Positions 7,584 through 16,454 of a DNA stretch of 64,000 nucleotides are shown here, in pieces. A model generated the notes under the pieces. It was not told the origin of the DNA. It did no database searches and was given only the letters and a program-made list of their open reading frames with translations. The translations under genes and the position numbers were made by a program. Source of the stretch: Polaribacter sp. BM10 (lineage in GTDB: Bacteria; Bacteroidota; Bacteroidia; Flavobacteriales; Flavobacteriaceae); contig NZ_CP019704.1 of assembly GCF_002005425.1 (NCBI RefSeq), positions 2,872,001 to 2,936,000 on the forward strand. Reading direction: 5' to 3'. Positions within the stretch are counted from its first letter, which is position 1; each line of letters starts with the position of its first letter.

Positions 7584-9812
7584 TTAGTCTTTTTTATTTT
7601 CTCTAGGTTTTCTGTCATCACGTCTGTTATCTCTTCCGCGGTTGTCTCTACCTCCAGAACGCTTATCGTCTCTTGGTGGTCTAGCAACATAACCTTCTGG
7701 CTTTTCTAATAAAGCTTTTCTAGAAACTTTTTCTTTTCTAGTTCTTGGGTCAATTCCGAAATATTTAACATCTAAAATGTCTCCTAATTTTACAACATCA
7801 GAAACATTGTCTGTACGTTCCCATGCAAGTTCACTTACGTGTAATAAAACTTCGTTTCCTGGAGCTTCTGTATATTCTACAACAGCACCAAAATCTAACA
7901 TTTTAATTACTTTTACTTCGTAAACAGAACCCTTTTCTGGTTTAAACATCATAGATTCTATTTTAGAAATAACAGCTTCTATACCTTCTGGTTTTGTTCC
8001 TAAAATCTCTATAATTCCTTCTTCTGTTACAGCATCTTCTGTAATTACAATTGTAGTTTCAGTTTCTTTCTGTAATTCTTGAATGTGTTTACCACCTGGT
8101 CCAATAAATGCACCAATTAATTCGTTAGGAATTCTTCTGTTAACCATTTTCGGTGCATGAGCTTTTACTTCTGCACTTGGTGCCTCAATAGTATCAGTTA
8201 ATTTACCTAAAATATGTAAACGACCATCACGAGCTTGTTTTAAAGCATTCACTAAAATCTCGTAACTTAATCCTTTAATTTTAATATCCATTTGACATGC
8301 AGTAATACCTTCTGCAGTACCAGTCACTTTAAAGTCCATATCACCTAAATGATCTTCATCACCTAAAATATCAGATAAAACAGCATAACGATCACCATCA
8401 GAAATTAATCCCATAGCAATACCAGAAACTGGTCTTGTTAATTTTACACCAGCATCCATTAAAGCCATTGTACCTGCACAAACTGTAGCCATAGAAGAAG
8501 AACCGTTAGATTCTAATACTTCTGATACAACTCTTACTGTATATGGGCAATCATCAGGAATCATTCCTTTTAAACCACGTTGTGCTAAATTACCATGACC
8601 AACTTCTCTACGAGATGTTCCTCTTAATGGTCTAGCTTCACCTGTACAAAAAGGAGGGAAGTTATAATGTAAATAGAAAGATTCTTCACCTTCATAAGAT
8701 GGCATGTCTATTTTGTTAGCTTCTCTAGAAGTTCCTAAAGTTACTGTTGCTAATGCTTGAGTTTCACCACGAGTAAAAATAGAAGAACCGTGTGTAGACG
8801 GTAAGTAATCTACTTCACACCAAATTGGCCTAATTTCATCAGTTTTTCTTCCGTCTAAACGAATTCCTTCACTTAAAGTTAATTCTCTTACTGCTTCTTT
8901 TTCTGCTTTGCTGTAGTATTTAGATACTAAACCACCAAATTCTTCTAATTCTTCTTCTGTAAAAGTAGCAATTACTTCTTCTTTTACTGCTGCAAATGCA
9001 GCACCACGTTCTGCTTTAGAAGTTCCTTGTTTTGCAATCGCATAACATTTATCGTAAGCTAAATCGTGTATTTTTTTTGCTAATTCTTCATTTTGTTCTG
9101 CAGTAGCGTACTCACGTACTTCTTTTTTACCAAAAGCTTCTGCTAAAGCTACTTGTGCTTTAATTTGAACTTTAATAGATTCGTGTGCAAATTTAATTGC
9201 ATCTGCCATTTCTTCTTCAGAAATTTCATCCATTTCACCTTCTACCATCATAACAGAATCTGCAGAGGCACCAATCATCATATCGATATCAGACTCTGCT
9301 AATTGTGCTCTACTTGGGTTGATAACGAATTCTCCGTTTACTCTTGCAACACGTGCTTCAGAAATTGGGCATTCGAAAGGAAAATCACTTAATTGTATAG
9401 CGGCAGAAGCGGCTAAACCTGCTAATGCATCTGGCATAACATCTTCATCATGAGACATTAACTGTATCATAACTTGAGTTTCTGCGTGGTAATCTTTTGG
9501 AAACAACGGACGTAAAACTCTGTCTACTAAACGCATTGTTAATACTTCACCATCACTTGGTCTTGCTTCTCTTTTAAAGAAACCACCAGGATAACGACCT
9601 GCAGCGGCAAATTTTTCTCTATAATCTACCGTAAGAGGTAAAAAGTCTACATCTGCTTGTTTGTAATTAGATACTACTGTACATAATAACATTGCTTTTC
9701 CCATTTGAACAACAACAGAACCGTGTGCTTGTTTTGCTAATTTACCGGTTTCTAATGAGATGGTTCTTCCATCACCAAGGTCTATAACCTCTTTAAATAC
9801 TTTTGGAATCAT
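7584..9812 (-). CDS. pnp: Polyribonucleotide nucleotidyltransferase (PNPase)
   Basis: A 742-residue phosphorolytic 3'-5' exoribonuclease of RNA turnover. Two RNase PH cores are seen: the N-terminal one ([21 protein letters not shown]) and the catalytic second one ([36 protein letters not shown]). A KH domain ([22 protein letters not shown]) and an S1 domain ([29 protein letters not shown]) follow. The tail is short and rich in Arg, Asp and Gly, as in many PNPases that bind RNA or other degradosome parts. It lies downstream of rpsO on the same strand, the common bacterial rpsO-pnp order, but a terminator sits in the gap. Confidence 0.97.
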   Translation of the reverse strand: MIPKVFKEVIDLGDGRTISLETGKLAKQAHGSVVVQMGKAMLLCTVVSNYKQADVDFLPLTVDYREKFAAAGRYPGGFFKREARPSDGEVLTMRLVDRVLRPLFPKDYHAETQVMIQLMSHDEDVMPDALAGLAASAAIQLSDFPFECPISEARVARVNGEFVINPSRAQLAESDIDMMIGASADSVMMVEGEMDEISEEEMADAIKFAHESIKVQIKAQVALAEAFGKKEVREYATAEQNEELAKKIHDLAYDKCYAIAKQGTSKAERGAAFAAVKEEVIATFTEEELEEFGGLVSKYYSKAEKEAVRELTLSEGIRLDGRKTDEIRPIWCEVDYLPSTHGSSIFTRGETQALATVTLGTSREANKIDMPSYEGEESFYLHYNFPPFCTGEARPLRGTSRREVGHGNLAQRGLKGMIPDDCPYTVRVVSEVLESNGSSSMATVCAGTMALMDAGVKLTRPVSGIAMGLISDGDRYAVLSDILGDEDHLGDMDFKVTGTAEGITACQMDIKIKGLSYEILVNALKQARDGRLHILGKLTDTIEAPSAEVKAHAPKMVNRRIPNELIGAFIGPGGKHIQELQKETETTIVITEDAVTEEGIIEILGTKPEGIEAVISKIESMMFKPEKGSVYEVKVIKMLDFGAVVEYTEAPGNEVLLHVSELAWERTDNVSDVVKLGDILDVKYFGIDPRTRKEKVSRKALLEKPEGYVARPPRDDKRSGGRDNRGRDNRRDDRKPRENKKD

Positions 9813-9958
9813 AAAATTTTAATTCTAATTTTTTAATACTTTGTGTTGTTGTGTTGTTGTTTGTTGTTGCAATGGAAATTCAAAAATGCTGTTACTATTT
9901 TTGATTTTTTATATTGTTGCTGATGTAGTTAGCATCAGACTTTTTAAATTTATTGTAA

Positions 9959-9992
9959 TAAAAAAGAGGCACGTTTATAGAGCCTCTTTTTT
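9959..9992 (-). terminator. Terminator or processing hairpin after rpsO
   Basis: The stem AAAAAGAGGC/GCCTCTTTTT with an 11-nt loop and an A/T-run lies 8 bp after the rpsO stop. The 145 bp between here and pnp hold no gene, only GT-rich repeats around 9841-9870. Confidence 0.75.
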
Positions 9993-9999
9993 GTGAGAA

Positions 10000-10269
10000 T
10001 TATTTTCTAATTCCTAATTCTTTGATAATCGCACGATATCTGTTGATTTCAGTTTTCTTTAGATAATCTAATAAACTTCTACGTTTACCTACCATCATTA
10101 CTAATGAACGCTCTGTATTAAAATCTTTACGATTTCTTTTTAAATGTTCTGTTAAATGGTTAATTCTGTGCGTAAATAACGCGATTTGCCCTTCTGAAGA
10201 ACCAGTATCGTTTTTTCCTTTACCGTGTTTTTCGAAAATGCTTTCTTTAACTTCTTTAGTTAAGTACAT
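10000..10269 (-). CDS. rpsO: 30S ribosomal protein S15
   Basis: An 89-residue primary 16S rRNA-binding protein of the small subunit. It has the standard length and the family core GSSEGQIALFTHRINHLTEHL and GKRRSLLDYLKKTEINRYR. It is the first gene of the rpsO-pnp pair. Confidence 0.97.
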   Translation of the reverse strand: MYLTKEVKESIFEKHGKGKNDTGSSEGQIALFTHRINHLTEHLKRNRKDFNTERSLVMMVGKRRSLLDYLKKTEINRYRAIIKELGIRK

Positions 10270-10326
10270 GCCAATATTATTTAAATGATTATTATGTATA
10301 TCAACGAAATTTTTTCATTGAAGGTG

Positions 10327-10334
10327 CAAATATA
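10327..10334 (-). promoter_or_regulatory. rpsO promoter, -7 element
   Basis: TATATTTG on the minus strand matches TAnnTTTG and lies about 58 bp before the rpsO start. Confidence 0.5.
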
Positions 10335-10413
10335 CTATTATTTTTCTGATAAAAATAAATCTTGTATAAAGAAATTGCAATACAATAATCTCATTTTAAT
10401 GGCTTGATAACCT

Positions 10414-10446
10414 ATATCTTAATAGGGTAATAATATATTAAGATAT
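10414..10446. repeat. 11-bp inverted repeat in the rpsO-pheA gap
   Basis: ATATCTTAATA (10414-10424) is repeated inverted at 10436-10446 with an 11-nt spacer. No T-run follows, so it is not a terminator. The gap from 10335 to 10555 holds no other gene or signal I can support. Confidence 0.4.
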
Positions 10447-10555
10447 TAACTTTACGATACATTGATTAATTATTAAAGAAATTCATAAAACCAGTACTTT
10501 TTATTAAGTATATTTTACCAAATTGTCAATTCTTTTATAAAAAATGCGATATAAT

Positions 10556-10585
10556 TTGTTTGTCTCAATATAATCTTTAGATTTG
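10556..10585 (+). promoter_or_regulatory. Promoter of the aromatic amino acid operon
   Basis: TTG at 10556-10558 and TAGATTTG at 10578-10585, separated by 19 nt, match the Bacteroidetes housekeeping promoter (-33 TTG, -7 TAnnTTTG) in both boxes. Transcription would start near 10590-10593, about 18 nt before the leader-peptide ATG. This is the best promoter match in the window. Confidence 0.7.
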
Positions 10586-10608
10586 TCACATCAATAAAGA
10601 GAATCAAT

Positions 10609-10689
10609 ATGTTAAATAACACTTGGGCACGTTTCTATTTTTACTTTTACTTTTTTAGTGAGAGGAGAGACTTTGTATCATGTTATTAA
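10609..10689 (+). CDS. Phe/Tyr-rich attenuator leader peptide, 26 aa
   Basis: ATG at 10609 opens a 26-codon frame that starts MLNNTWARF. Residues 9-16 read FYFYFYFF. In total, 6 Phe and 4 Tyr occur in 26 residues, and the frame ends at TAA 10687-10689. It lies between a consensus promoter and a terminator hairpin, directly upstream of pheA, an aminotransferase, tyrA and DAHP synthase, so the codon bias matches the pathway products. By analogy with pheL of enterobacteria it should act as a sensor: ribosomes stall on Phe/Tyr codons when those charged tRNAs are scarce. I know of no description of this peptide; its function is inferred from sequence and position. Confidence 0.85.
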   Translation: MLNNTWARFYFYFYFFSERRDFVSCY

Positions 10690-10739
10690 ACAAAAAAAAA
10701 ATATATAAAGTCTCGAATTTAATTCGAGACTTTTTTTTT
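10667..10739 (+). promoter_or_regulatory. Attenuator: antiterminator/terminator pair before pheA
   Basis: The terminator is a 13-bp near-palindrome, 10707-10719 with 10721-10733 (core GTCTCGA/TCGAGAC), followed by T9 ending 11 bp before the pheA ATG. Its 5' arm can instead pair with an upstream segment: GAGACTTTGTAT at 10667-10678 pairs with ATATAAAGTCTC at 10703-10714, 12 pairs including one G-U. The upstream segment lies inside the last codons of the leader peptide. A ribosome that finishes at 10689 would cover it, so the terminator forms. One stalled on the Phe/Tyr run (10633-10656) leaves most of it free, so the antiterminator forms and pheA is transcribed. Confidence 0.82.
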
Positions 10740-10750
10740 GATATCAATTC

Positions 10751-11575
10751 ATGAAAAAAGTAATCGCTATACAAGGAGCCGAAGGTTCAAATCATCATAA
10801 AGTTGCAAGAGACTTTTATGGTGCATCTATAGATTTAATAGAATGCATGTCTTTTGATACTTTGGTAGATAATTTATTAGATGCAACAGCAAGCCTTGGT
10901 GTTATGGCTATCGAAAATACAATTGCAGGTTCTATTATACCAAATTATGCATTAATTGATAAAAATAATTTACATATTACCGGTGAAGAATATCTAAATA
11001 TTCACCATCATTTAATGGCTTTAGAAGGTCAGAAAATAGGAGATATCAAAGAAGTTTGGTCGCATCCGATGGCATTATTACAATGTAAAGAGTTCTTTAA
11101 AAAATATCCGCAGATAAAATTAGTAGAAGATGTAGATACTGCAGAAGTAGCAAAGAGAATTTCTAACGAAAATTTAATTGGTATTGCAGCTATTGCTCCA
11201 AAAATTGCTGCAGAAATTTTTAATTTAGAGGTAATAGAAGATGAAATTCAAACAATAAAAGACAATGCAACAAGATTTGTAATTGTACAAACAACAGCGC
11301 CAGAAATAAACGAAAAAGTTAATAAGGCATCTTTAAAATTTCAATTAGATCATAAAAGAGGAAGTTTAGCAGCAATATTAAATGTGTTAAGCGATTGTAA
11401 AATGAATTTAACTAAAATACAGTCTTTACCGGTTATAGAATCTCCTTGGAAATATTCATTTTTTGTAGATGTTACTTTTGATGCTTACAAAGATTACGAA
11501 AAAGCAAAAGCTATTATAGAAATAATGGCAGAAGAATTTAAGATATTAGGAACGTATAAAAATGGGAGAAAATGA
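10751..11575 (+). CDS. pheA: Prephenate dehydratase
   Basis: A 274-residue enzyme converting prephenate to phenylpyruvate in Phe synthesis. The periplasmic-binding-like catalytic lobes show AIQGAEGSNHHKVARDFYG, VMAIENTIAGSI and IKDNATRFVIV, where the last Thr-Arg-Phe is the catalytic TRF motif. An ACT domain follows from about residue 190. Its usual Phe-binding signatures GALV and ESRP are replaced by GSLA and QSLP, so classical Phe feedback may be weak or different. No chorismate mutase domain is attached; that activity sits on the fourth gene of the operon. The stop overlaps the next start by 4 bp. Confidence 0.95.
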   Translation: MKKVIAIQGAEGSNHHKVARDFYGASIDLIECMSFDTLVDNLLDATASLGVMAIENTIAGSIIPNYALIDKNNLHITGEEYLNIHHHLMALEGQKIGDIKEVWSHPMALLQCKEFFKKYPQIKLVEDVDTAEVAKRISNENLIGIAAIAPKIAAEIFNLEVIEDEIQTIKDNATRFVIVQTTAPEINEKVNKASLKFQLDHKRGSLAAILNVLSDCKMNLTKIQSLPVIESPWKYSFFVDVTFDAYKDYEKAKAIIEIMAEEFKILGTYKNGRK

Positions 11576-12714
11576 TTAAAGCTGCCAAAAGATTAGATAC
11601 AGTACAAGAATATTATTTCTCTAAAAAATTAAGAGAAGTTAGAGGTTTAGCTGCTGAAGGAAAACCTATTATTAATATGGGAATTGGTTCTCCGGATTTA
11701 CAACCGCCCACAAAAGTATTAGACGCAATTTCTAATAGTTTGGGTGATTCGAGTGCACATAAATATCAATCTTACCAAGGTTTACCAGAATTAAGAAATG
11801 CAATTTCAAATTTTTATAAAAGCAAGTTTTCTGTAGATGCAAATCCAGAAAATGAAATTTTGCCTTTAATGGGAAGTAAAGAAGGAATTATGCATATTTC
11901 TATGGCTTTTCTAAACGAAGGCGATAAAGTTTTAATTCCGAATCCTGGTTATCCAACGTATACATCTGTAACAAAATTAGTGGGTGCAGAACCATTGTTT
12001 TACAATTTAAGTGATGCAACCAATTGGCAACCAGATTTTGAAGCATTAGAAAATCTAGATTTATCTAATGTAAAAATTATGTGGGTAAATTATCCGCATA
12101 TGCCAACAGGTACAGATGCAACATTAATAACTTTTCAAAAATTAGTAGCATTTGGTAAAAAGCATAATATTTTAATTGTAAATGATAATCCGTATAGTTT
12201 TATTTTAAATGATAACCCTATTAGTATTCTACAAGTTGATGGCGCAAAAGACATTGCTTTAGAATTGAATTCTTTAAGTAAAACTTTTAATATGGCTGGT
12301 TGGCGAGTTGGTATGTTGTTAGGAAATGCAACATATATCAACGAAGTTTTAAAAGTAAAGTCTAATATGGATTCTGGTATGTTTTACGGAATTCAAAAAG
12401 GAGCTATAGAAGCTTTACAATTATCTGATAGTTGGTTTTCTGATCAAAATAAAATTTACGAAGAACGTAGAAAATTAATCTGGCAGTTGGCAGATAAATT
12501 AAACGCCACTTATAATAAAAATGCAACAGGTTTATTTGTATGGGCAAAAATACCAGAAAGTAAAAAATCTGAAGAAGTAACAGATGCGGTTTTATACGAT
12601 AATGATATTTTTATAACACCAGGTACAATTTTTGGTTCTCAAGGAGAAGGTTATATAAGATTTTCTTTGTGTGTAACAACAGATGTAATTAAAGAAGCAA
12701 TATCAAGATTATAG
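11572..12714 (+). CDS. Class I/II PLP aminotransferase of the aromatic operon
   Basis: A 380-residue fold-type I aminotransferase. The N-terminal IINMGIGSPDLQPP, the mid-protein NPGYPTY and NYPHMPTG, and the PLP-lysine motif SLSKTFNMAGWRVG are intact. Position between pheA and tyrA, with a 4-bp overlap with pheA, implies that it transaminates phenylpyruvate and 4-hydroxyphenylpyruvate to Phe and Tyr. Sequence alone would also allow aspartate or LL-diaminopimelate-type activity, so the substrate is inferred from context. Confidence 0.9.
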   Translation: MIKAAKRLDTVQEYYFSKKLREVRGLAAEGKPIINMGIGSPDLQPPTKVLDAISNSLGDSSAHKYQSYQGLPELRNAISNFYKSKFSVDANPENEILPLMGSKEGIMHISMAFLNEGDKVLIPNPGYPTYTSVTKLVGAEPLFYNLSDATNWQPDFEALENLDLSNVKIMWVNYPHMPTGTDATLITFQKLVAFGKKHNILIVNDNPYSFILNDNPISILQVDGAKDIALELNSLSKTFNMAGWRVGMLLGNATYINEVLKVKSNMDSGMFYGIQKGAIEALQLSDSWFSDQNKIYEERRKLIWQLADKLNATYNKNATGLFVWAKIPESKKSEEVTDAVLYDNDIFITPGTIFGSQGEGYIRFSLCVTTDVIKEAISRL

Positions 12715-12717
12715 GTT

Positions 12718-13569
12718 ATGAATAATATTTACATGATTGGTATTGGTTTAATTGGTGGTAGTTTTGCTATCGATATTAAAAACCACAATCCAGAAGCAGT
12801 AATTCACGGAATTAGTAGAAAAGACGAAACGTTAAATAAAGCTTTAGAATTAAAATTAATTGATAAAAAAGCGACATTAGACGATTTAGAAAATGCAGAT
12901 TTAGTAATTGTTTCAATTCCGGTAGATGCAACTGTAAAATTATTACCAACAATTTTAGATAAAATTTCTGATAATACGTTGGTTGTAGATGCAGGTTCAA
13001 CAAAAGAAGCAATTTGTAAAGTTGTTGAACATCATCCAAAAAGACGTAATTTTTTAGCAGCACACCCAATTGCCGGTACAGAAAATTCAGGACCGTCAGC
13101 AGCGATTTCTGGCTTATATAAAGGGAAAACGAATATAATTTGCGAAGTAGAAAAAACAACTTTTAAATTGCAAGAAAAAGCATTAGACCTTTTTAGAGCT
13201 ATTGGAATGCGTATTCGTTACATGGATCCTGTTTCGCATGACAAGCATATTGCGTATGTTTCGCACTTATCTCACATTAGCGCATTTATGTTAGGTAAAA
13301 CAGTAATAAACAAAGAAAAAAACGAGCGCGATATTTTTGATATGGCAGGTTCTGGTTTTGCATCAACAGTGCGTTTGGCAAAAAGTTCGCCAGCAATGTG
13401 GACACCAATTTTTAAACAAAACAAAGAAAACGTAATAGAAACGTTAGAAGAATACATCAATAATTTACAAAAATTTAAAGAATTGATGCAACAAGATAAT
13501 TTCTCTGAAATTTTTAATGAAATGGAGAATACAAATTATATAAAACAAATTTTAAACGGCATAAAATAA
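12718..13569 (+). CDS. tyrA: Prephenate dehydrogenase
   Basis: A 283-residue NAD(P)-dependent enzyme converting prephenate to 4-hydroxyphenylpyruvate for Tyr synthesis. The Rossmann motif IGIGLIGGSFA is at the N-terminus. VVDAGSTKEAI, FLAAHPIAGTENSG (substrate-binding His) and DPVSHDKHIAYVSHLSH are the family signatures. It lies 3 bp after the aminotransferase gene. No ACT domain or chorismate mutase is attached, so regulation by Tyr would have to come from the leader or from the DAHP synthase. Confidence 0.95.
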   Translation: MNNIYMIGIGLIGGSFAIDIKNHNPEAVIHGISRKDETLNKALELKLIDKKATLDDLENADLVIVSIPVDATVKLLPTILDKISDNTLVVDAGSTKEAICKVVEHHPKRRNFLAAHPIAGTENSGPSAAISGLYKGKTNIICEVEKTTFKLQEKALDLFRAIGMRIRYMDPVSHDKHIAYVSHLSHISAFMLGKTVINKEKNERDIFDMAGSGFASTVRLAKSSPAMWTPIFKQNKENVIETLEEYINNLQKFKELMQQDNFSEIFNEMENTNYIKQILNGIK

Positions 13570-13589
13570 GAGCCAAAACAAGTAGAACA

Positions 13590-14672
13590 ATGAAGAATAC
13601 AAAAGAATTAAGAACATGGTTGGATGATATGAAACTAGATCATCCACTAGTAATAGCAGGGCCTTGTAGTGCAGAAACCGAAGAACAGGTTTTAAAAATC
13701 GCACACGAATTAAAAGATTCTGATGTAAACTATTATAGAGCAGGAATTTGGAAACCTAGAACAAGACCAGGAAATTTTGAAGGTGTTGGTGCATTAGGTT
13801 TAGGTTGGCTTAAAAAAGTAAAAGAACAAACAGGCATGAAAACCTGTACAGAAGTTGCCAATGCAGCGCACTGTAAATTAGCCATAGAGCATGATGTAGA
13901 TTTACTTTGGATTGGTGCAAGAACAGCTGTATCTCCATTTATTATGCAAGAAATTGCAGATGCGTTACACGGTACAGATAAAATTGTTTTAGTAAAAAAC
14001 CCAATAAACCCAGATTTAGCTTTATGGTTAGGTGGTATCGAACGTTTGTATACAGCAGATATTAAAAATTTAGGAGCAATTCATAGAGGTTTTTCTACAT
14101 ACGAAAAAACAAAATATAGAAATGTTCCAGAATGGCAAATTGCTATCGAGTTTCAAAATAAATTTCCAGATTTACCATTAATTTGCGATCCATCTCATAT
14201 TACAGGTAACAGAGAAATGATTTTTGATGTTTCTCAAACTGCCTTAGATTTAAACTTCGATGGTTTAATGATAGAAACACATTTCGATCCAGATAACGCA
14301 TGGTCAGATGCTGCACAACAAGTTACACCAACGAAGTTAAAGCAAATCATGGAAGATCTAAAAATTAGAAAAGAAACAAACACAGAAGCAGAATACAAAA
14401 GCAGTTTAGATAATCTAAGAGCGCAAATTAACGTGGTAGATAACCAGTTGGTAGAAACTTTAGGAAAAAGAATGAAAATTGCAGATCAAATTGGAGCTTT
14501 AAAGAAAGATAAAAACGTTGCAGTTTTACAATCGAAACGTTGGAACGAAATCTTAGGAAACATGATTTTAGAAGGTGAAAGTAAAGGATTAAGTGAAGAG
14601 TTTGTTTTAAAAATGTTTAAAGCAATTCATCAAGAATCTATCAATCATCAAGAAAAAATTATTAAAGGATAG
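13590..14672 (+). CDS. DAHP synthase - chorismate mutase fusion
   Basis: A 360-residue bifunctional enzyme. Residues 1 to about 260 are a type I-beta (KDPG-aldolase-like) 3-deoxy-D-arabino-heptulosonate-7-phosphate synthase: VIAGPCSAETEEQ, YRAGIWKPRTRPGNFEG, KTCTEVANAAH, VLVKNPINPDLALWLGG and CDPSHITGNR. Residues of about 270-360 are an AroQ-type chorismate mutase helix bundle: SLDNLRAQINVVDNQLVETL, KRMKIADQIGALKK and HQESI. It covers the first committed step and the branch to prephenate. A C-terminal mutase domain is known to serve as the allosteric site in such fusions. It closes the pheA operon and is followed by a terminator. Confidence 0.94.
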   Translation: MKNTKELRTWLDDMKLDHPLVIAGPCSAETEEQVLKIAHELKDSDVNYYRAGIWKPRTRPGNFEGVGALGLGWLKKVKEQTGMKTCTEVANAAHCKLAIEHDVDLLWIGARTAVSPFIMQEIADALHGTDKIVLVKNPINPDLALWLGGIERLYTADIKNLGAIHRGFSTYEKTKYRNVPEWQIAIEFQNKFPDLPLICDPSHITGNREMIFDVSQTALDLNFDGLMIETHFDPDNAWSDAAQQVTPTKLKQIMEDLKIRKETNTEAEYKSSLDNLRAQINVVDNQLVETLGKRMKIADQIGALKKDKNVAVLQSKRWNEILGNMILEGESKGLSEEFVLKMFKAIHQESINHQEKIIKG

Positions 14673-14687
14673 TTTTCTTGTTTTAAT

Positions 14688-14717
14688 AAAAAAACCGCCA
14701 ATTGGCGGTTTTTTTAT
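14688..14717. terminator. Terminator of the aromatic operon, bidirectional
   Basis: AAAACCGCCA/TTGGCGGTTTT is a near-perfect palindrome with A and T flanks. It also overlaps the end of the convergent gene at 14714. Confidence 0.85.
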
Positions 14718-15361
14718 TTTTTCTTGGTGTAAGATAGTCTTCTAGAAGCTTTTCTCATTAATTTATTTATTAGATCATCTGGGCTGCTACCTATTGAGCC
14801 TCTAACTTTTTTGTTATAATTCCATAATAAAACACCATCTGTTGCATTGTGTACACTCATATTAATTGTAGCACTATTTGTTGTACCCCAAAAACCTACA
14901 AGTAAACCAAGTGCAACAGAAGCTCCTTCAGACATTGGTTTTGTTGTTTTGTAAGTTCCTGAAATAACAGAGTCAACTCCTAAAATTTTTGCAATTTCTT
15001 CTAAAGTATATTCTTTTATGTTTTCTTGAGTTATGTTCTTTTTTCTTAATAATGCTGTCGTTTTGTTAGGGTCTTGTACTTCAGTTGTCTGTAAATCACC
15101 TCTTTTTTTTCTTTTTAAAAACCAAGAATACATTGCTAATTGTATACTTTTTCCTTCGTTTTTTTCAAGTTTTTCAAATTCTTCAGATGTCATTTTTTCT
15201 CTTTGCTTTGGTCTTAGTTTAACAGAAGCATCAAAAGGCAAAATTCCAATTATTTTATGATCTTTCGCAATTTCATCAAACTTGGGGTTTTCATAAAGAC
15301 TTGTTTGAGCTGTTGTAATAATTGTTACCAAAAGTGTAACTAAAAGAGTAATTTTTTTCAT
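14714..15361 (-). CDS. Exported protein, possible CsgG/GNA1162-like fold
   Basis: 215 residues with a cleavable-type signal peptide (MKKITLLVTLLVTIITTAQ). The mature part begins with a KIIGILPFDASVKLRPKQRE segment. It later has LEEIAKILGVDSVISGTYKT and a Ser/Gly-rich stretch around residue 150 (GASVALGLLVGFWGTTNSAT), then INMSVHNATDGVLLWNY. The pattern of a predicted factor first built, then a variable-like VDSVISGTY strand and NATDGVLLW, resembles envelope proteins of the CsgG/GNA1162 group, but this is weak pattern matching. It stands alone, convergent with the aromatic operon and divergent from rsgA. Function unknown. Confidence 0.8.
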   Translation of the reverse strand: MKKITLLVTLLVTIITTAQTSLYENPKFDEIAKDHKIIGILPFDASVKLRPKQREKMTSEEFEKLEKNEGKSIQLAMYSWFLKRKKRGDLQTTEVQDPNKTTALLRKKNITQENIKEYTLEEIAKILGVDSVISGTYKTTKPMSEGASVALGLLVGFWGTTNSATINMSVHNATDGVLLWNYNKKVRGSIGSSPDDLINKLMRKASRRLSYTKKK

Positions 15362-15396
15362 TTGTTTTTTTTTAAAGAAGCGAATATACGAACTTA

Positions 15397-15404
15397 TATA
15401 TTTG
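15397..15404 (+). promoter_or_regulatory. rsgA promoter, -7 element
   Basis: TATATTTG fits TAnnTTTG and lies about 60 bp before the chosen rsgA start, which supports the shorter protein start at 15465. Confidence 0.45.
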
Positions 15405-15464
15405 CGGATAATGAAATATTACAACTTCTTTATATTTCATTTTTTTATTCTCATCTTTGTATTA

Positions 15465-16430
15465 ATGATAGGAATCGTATACAAATCTACAGGAAGTTGG
15501 TATCAAGTAAAATCTACAGAAGGAGATTTTTATAAATGTAGAATCAAAGGAAAGTTTAGAATCAAAGGAATTAAAAGCACCAATCCTATTGCTGTAGGAG
15601 ACAATGTTGTATTCGATATCGAAAAAAAAGGAGACGAAGAAACAGGTGTAATTAAAAAGATTTTAGACAGAGACAACTTTATTGTTAGAAAGTCTGTGAA
15701 TCTTTCTAAGCAAACACATATTATTGCCGCTAATGTAGATCAGGTTTTTTTGTTAATTACAATTAATAATCCGCCAACTTTTACAACTTTTATAGATCGT
15801 TTTTTGGTTTCTACAAGAGCCTACAGAATAGATACAGTTTTGGTTTTTAATAAAATAGATTCGTACGAAATAGAAGAAAGAGCAGAAATTTTATACTTAA
15901 AAGACATTTACCAAGCAATAGGTTATACTTGTATAGAGGTTTCTGCAACAGAAAACAAAAATGTAAATCAAGTAAAAGAATTAATGCTAGGTAAAACATC
16001 TATGTTTGTTGGGCATTCTGGTGTTGGTAAATCTACATTAGTAAATGCTGTAGAACCTACTTTAGACCTAAAAACTAAAGAAATTTCCGATCAACATAGT
16101 CAAGGAAAACACACTACAACATTTGCAGAAATGTTCGATTTAAGTTTCGATGCAAAAATTATAGACACACCAGGAATTAAAGGTTTTGGAGTTGTAGATA
16201 TAGATAAATACGAACTTGGAGATTATTTTCCTGAATTTTTTGCATTAAAGCAAGATTGTAAATTTAACAATTGTATACATATTAAAGAGCCGCAATGTGC
16301 TGTAAAAGATGCTTTAGAAAATGAAGAGATTTCTTGGTCTCGCTATAAAAGTTATCTTCAAATATTAAACGGAGAAGAAGAAAAAGAACATTTTAGAACA
16401 GATGTTTGGAATGAAGAAGACAACGAATAG
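15465..16430 (+). CDS. rsgA: Ribosome small subunit GTPase RsgA
   Basis: A circularly permuted GTPase that helps 30S maturation. An N-terminal OB fold (GIVYKSTGSWYQVKS, NPIAVGDNVVFDIEK) is followed by the GTPase domain with G4 (FNKID) first, then G1 (GHSGVGKST) and G3 (DTPGIKGFG). A C-terminal zinc site (CKFNNCIHIKEPQCAVKDA) completes the family order. The frame stays open for 21 codons upstream (MRIMKYYNFFIF...). I reject that start because the extension is a hydrophobic stretch foreign to RsgA and overlaps the likely promoter. It heads a tight run with dtd, tatD and tcdA. Confidence 0.94.
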   Translation: MIGIVYKSTGSWYQVKSTEGDFYKCRIKGKFRIKGIKSTNPIAVGDNVVFDIEKKGDEETGVIKKILDRDNFIVRKSVNLSKQTHIIAANVDQVFLLITINNPPTFTTFIDRFLVSTRAYRIDTVLVFNKIDSYEIEERAEILYLKDIYQAIGYTCIEVSATENKNVNQVKELMLGKTSMFVGHSGVGKSTLVNAVEPTLDLKTKEISDQHSQGKHTTTFAEMFDLSFDAKIIDTPGIKGFGVVDIDKYELGDYFPEFFALKQDCKFNNCIHIKEPQCAVKDALENEEISWSRYKSYLQILNGEEEKEHFRTDVWNEEDNE

Positions 16431-16454
16431 CTGTTTTGTAAAATTTAAATTCTT

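Noticed and set aside
10590-10740. T-box or other tRNA-sensing riboswitch before pheA
   Set aside because: No T-box sequence or specifier-loop pattern is seen; the Phe/Tyr-rich translated leader explains the hairpins better.
15402-15464. N-terminal hydrophobic extension of RsgA as a membrane anchor
   Set aside because: RsgA is a soluble ribosome factor, the extension overlaps a likely promoter, and the family start MIGIVYKSTGSW fits ATG 15465.
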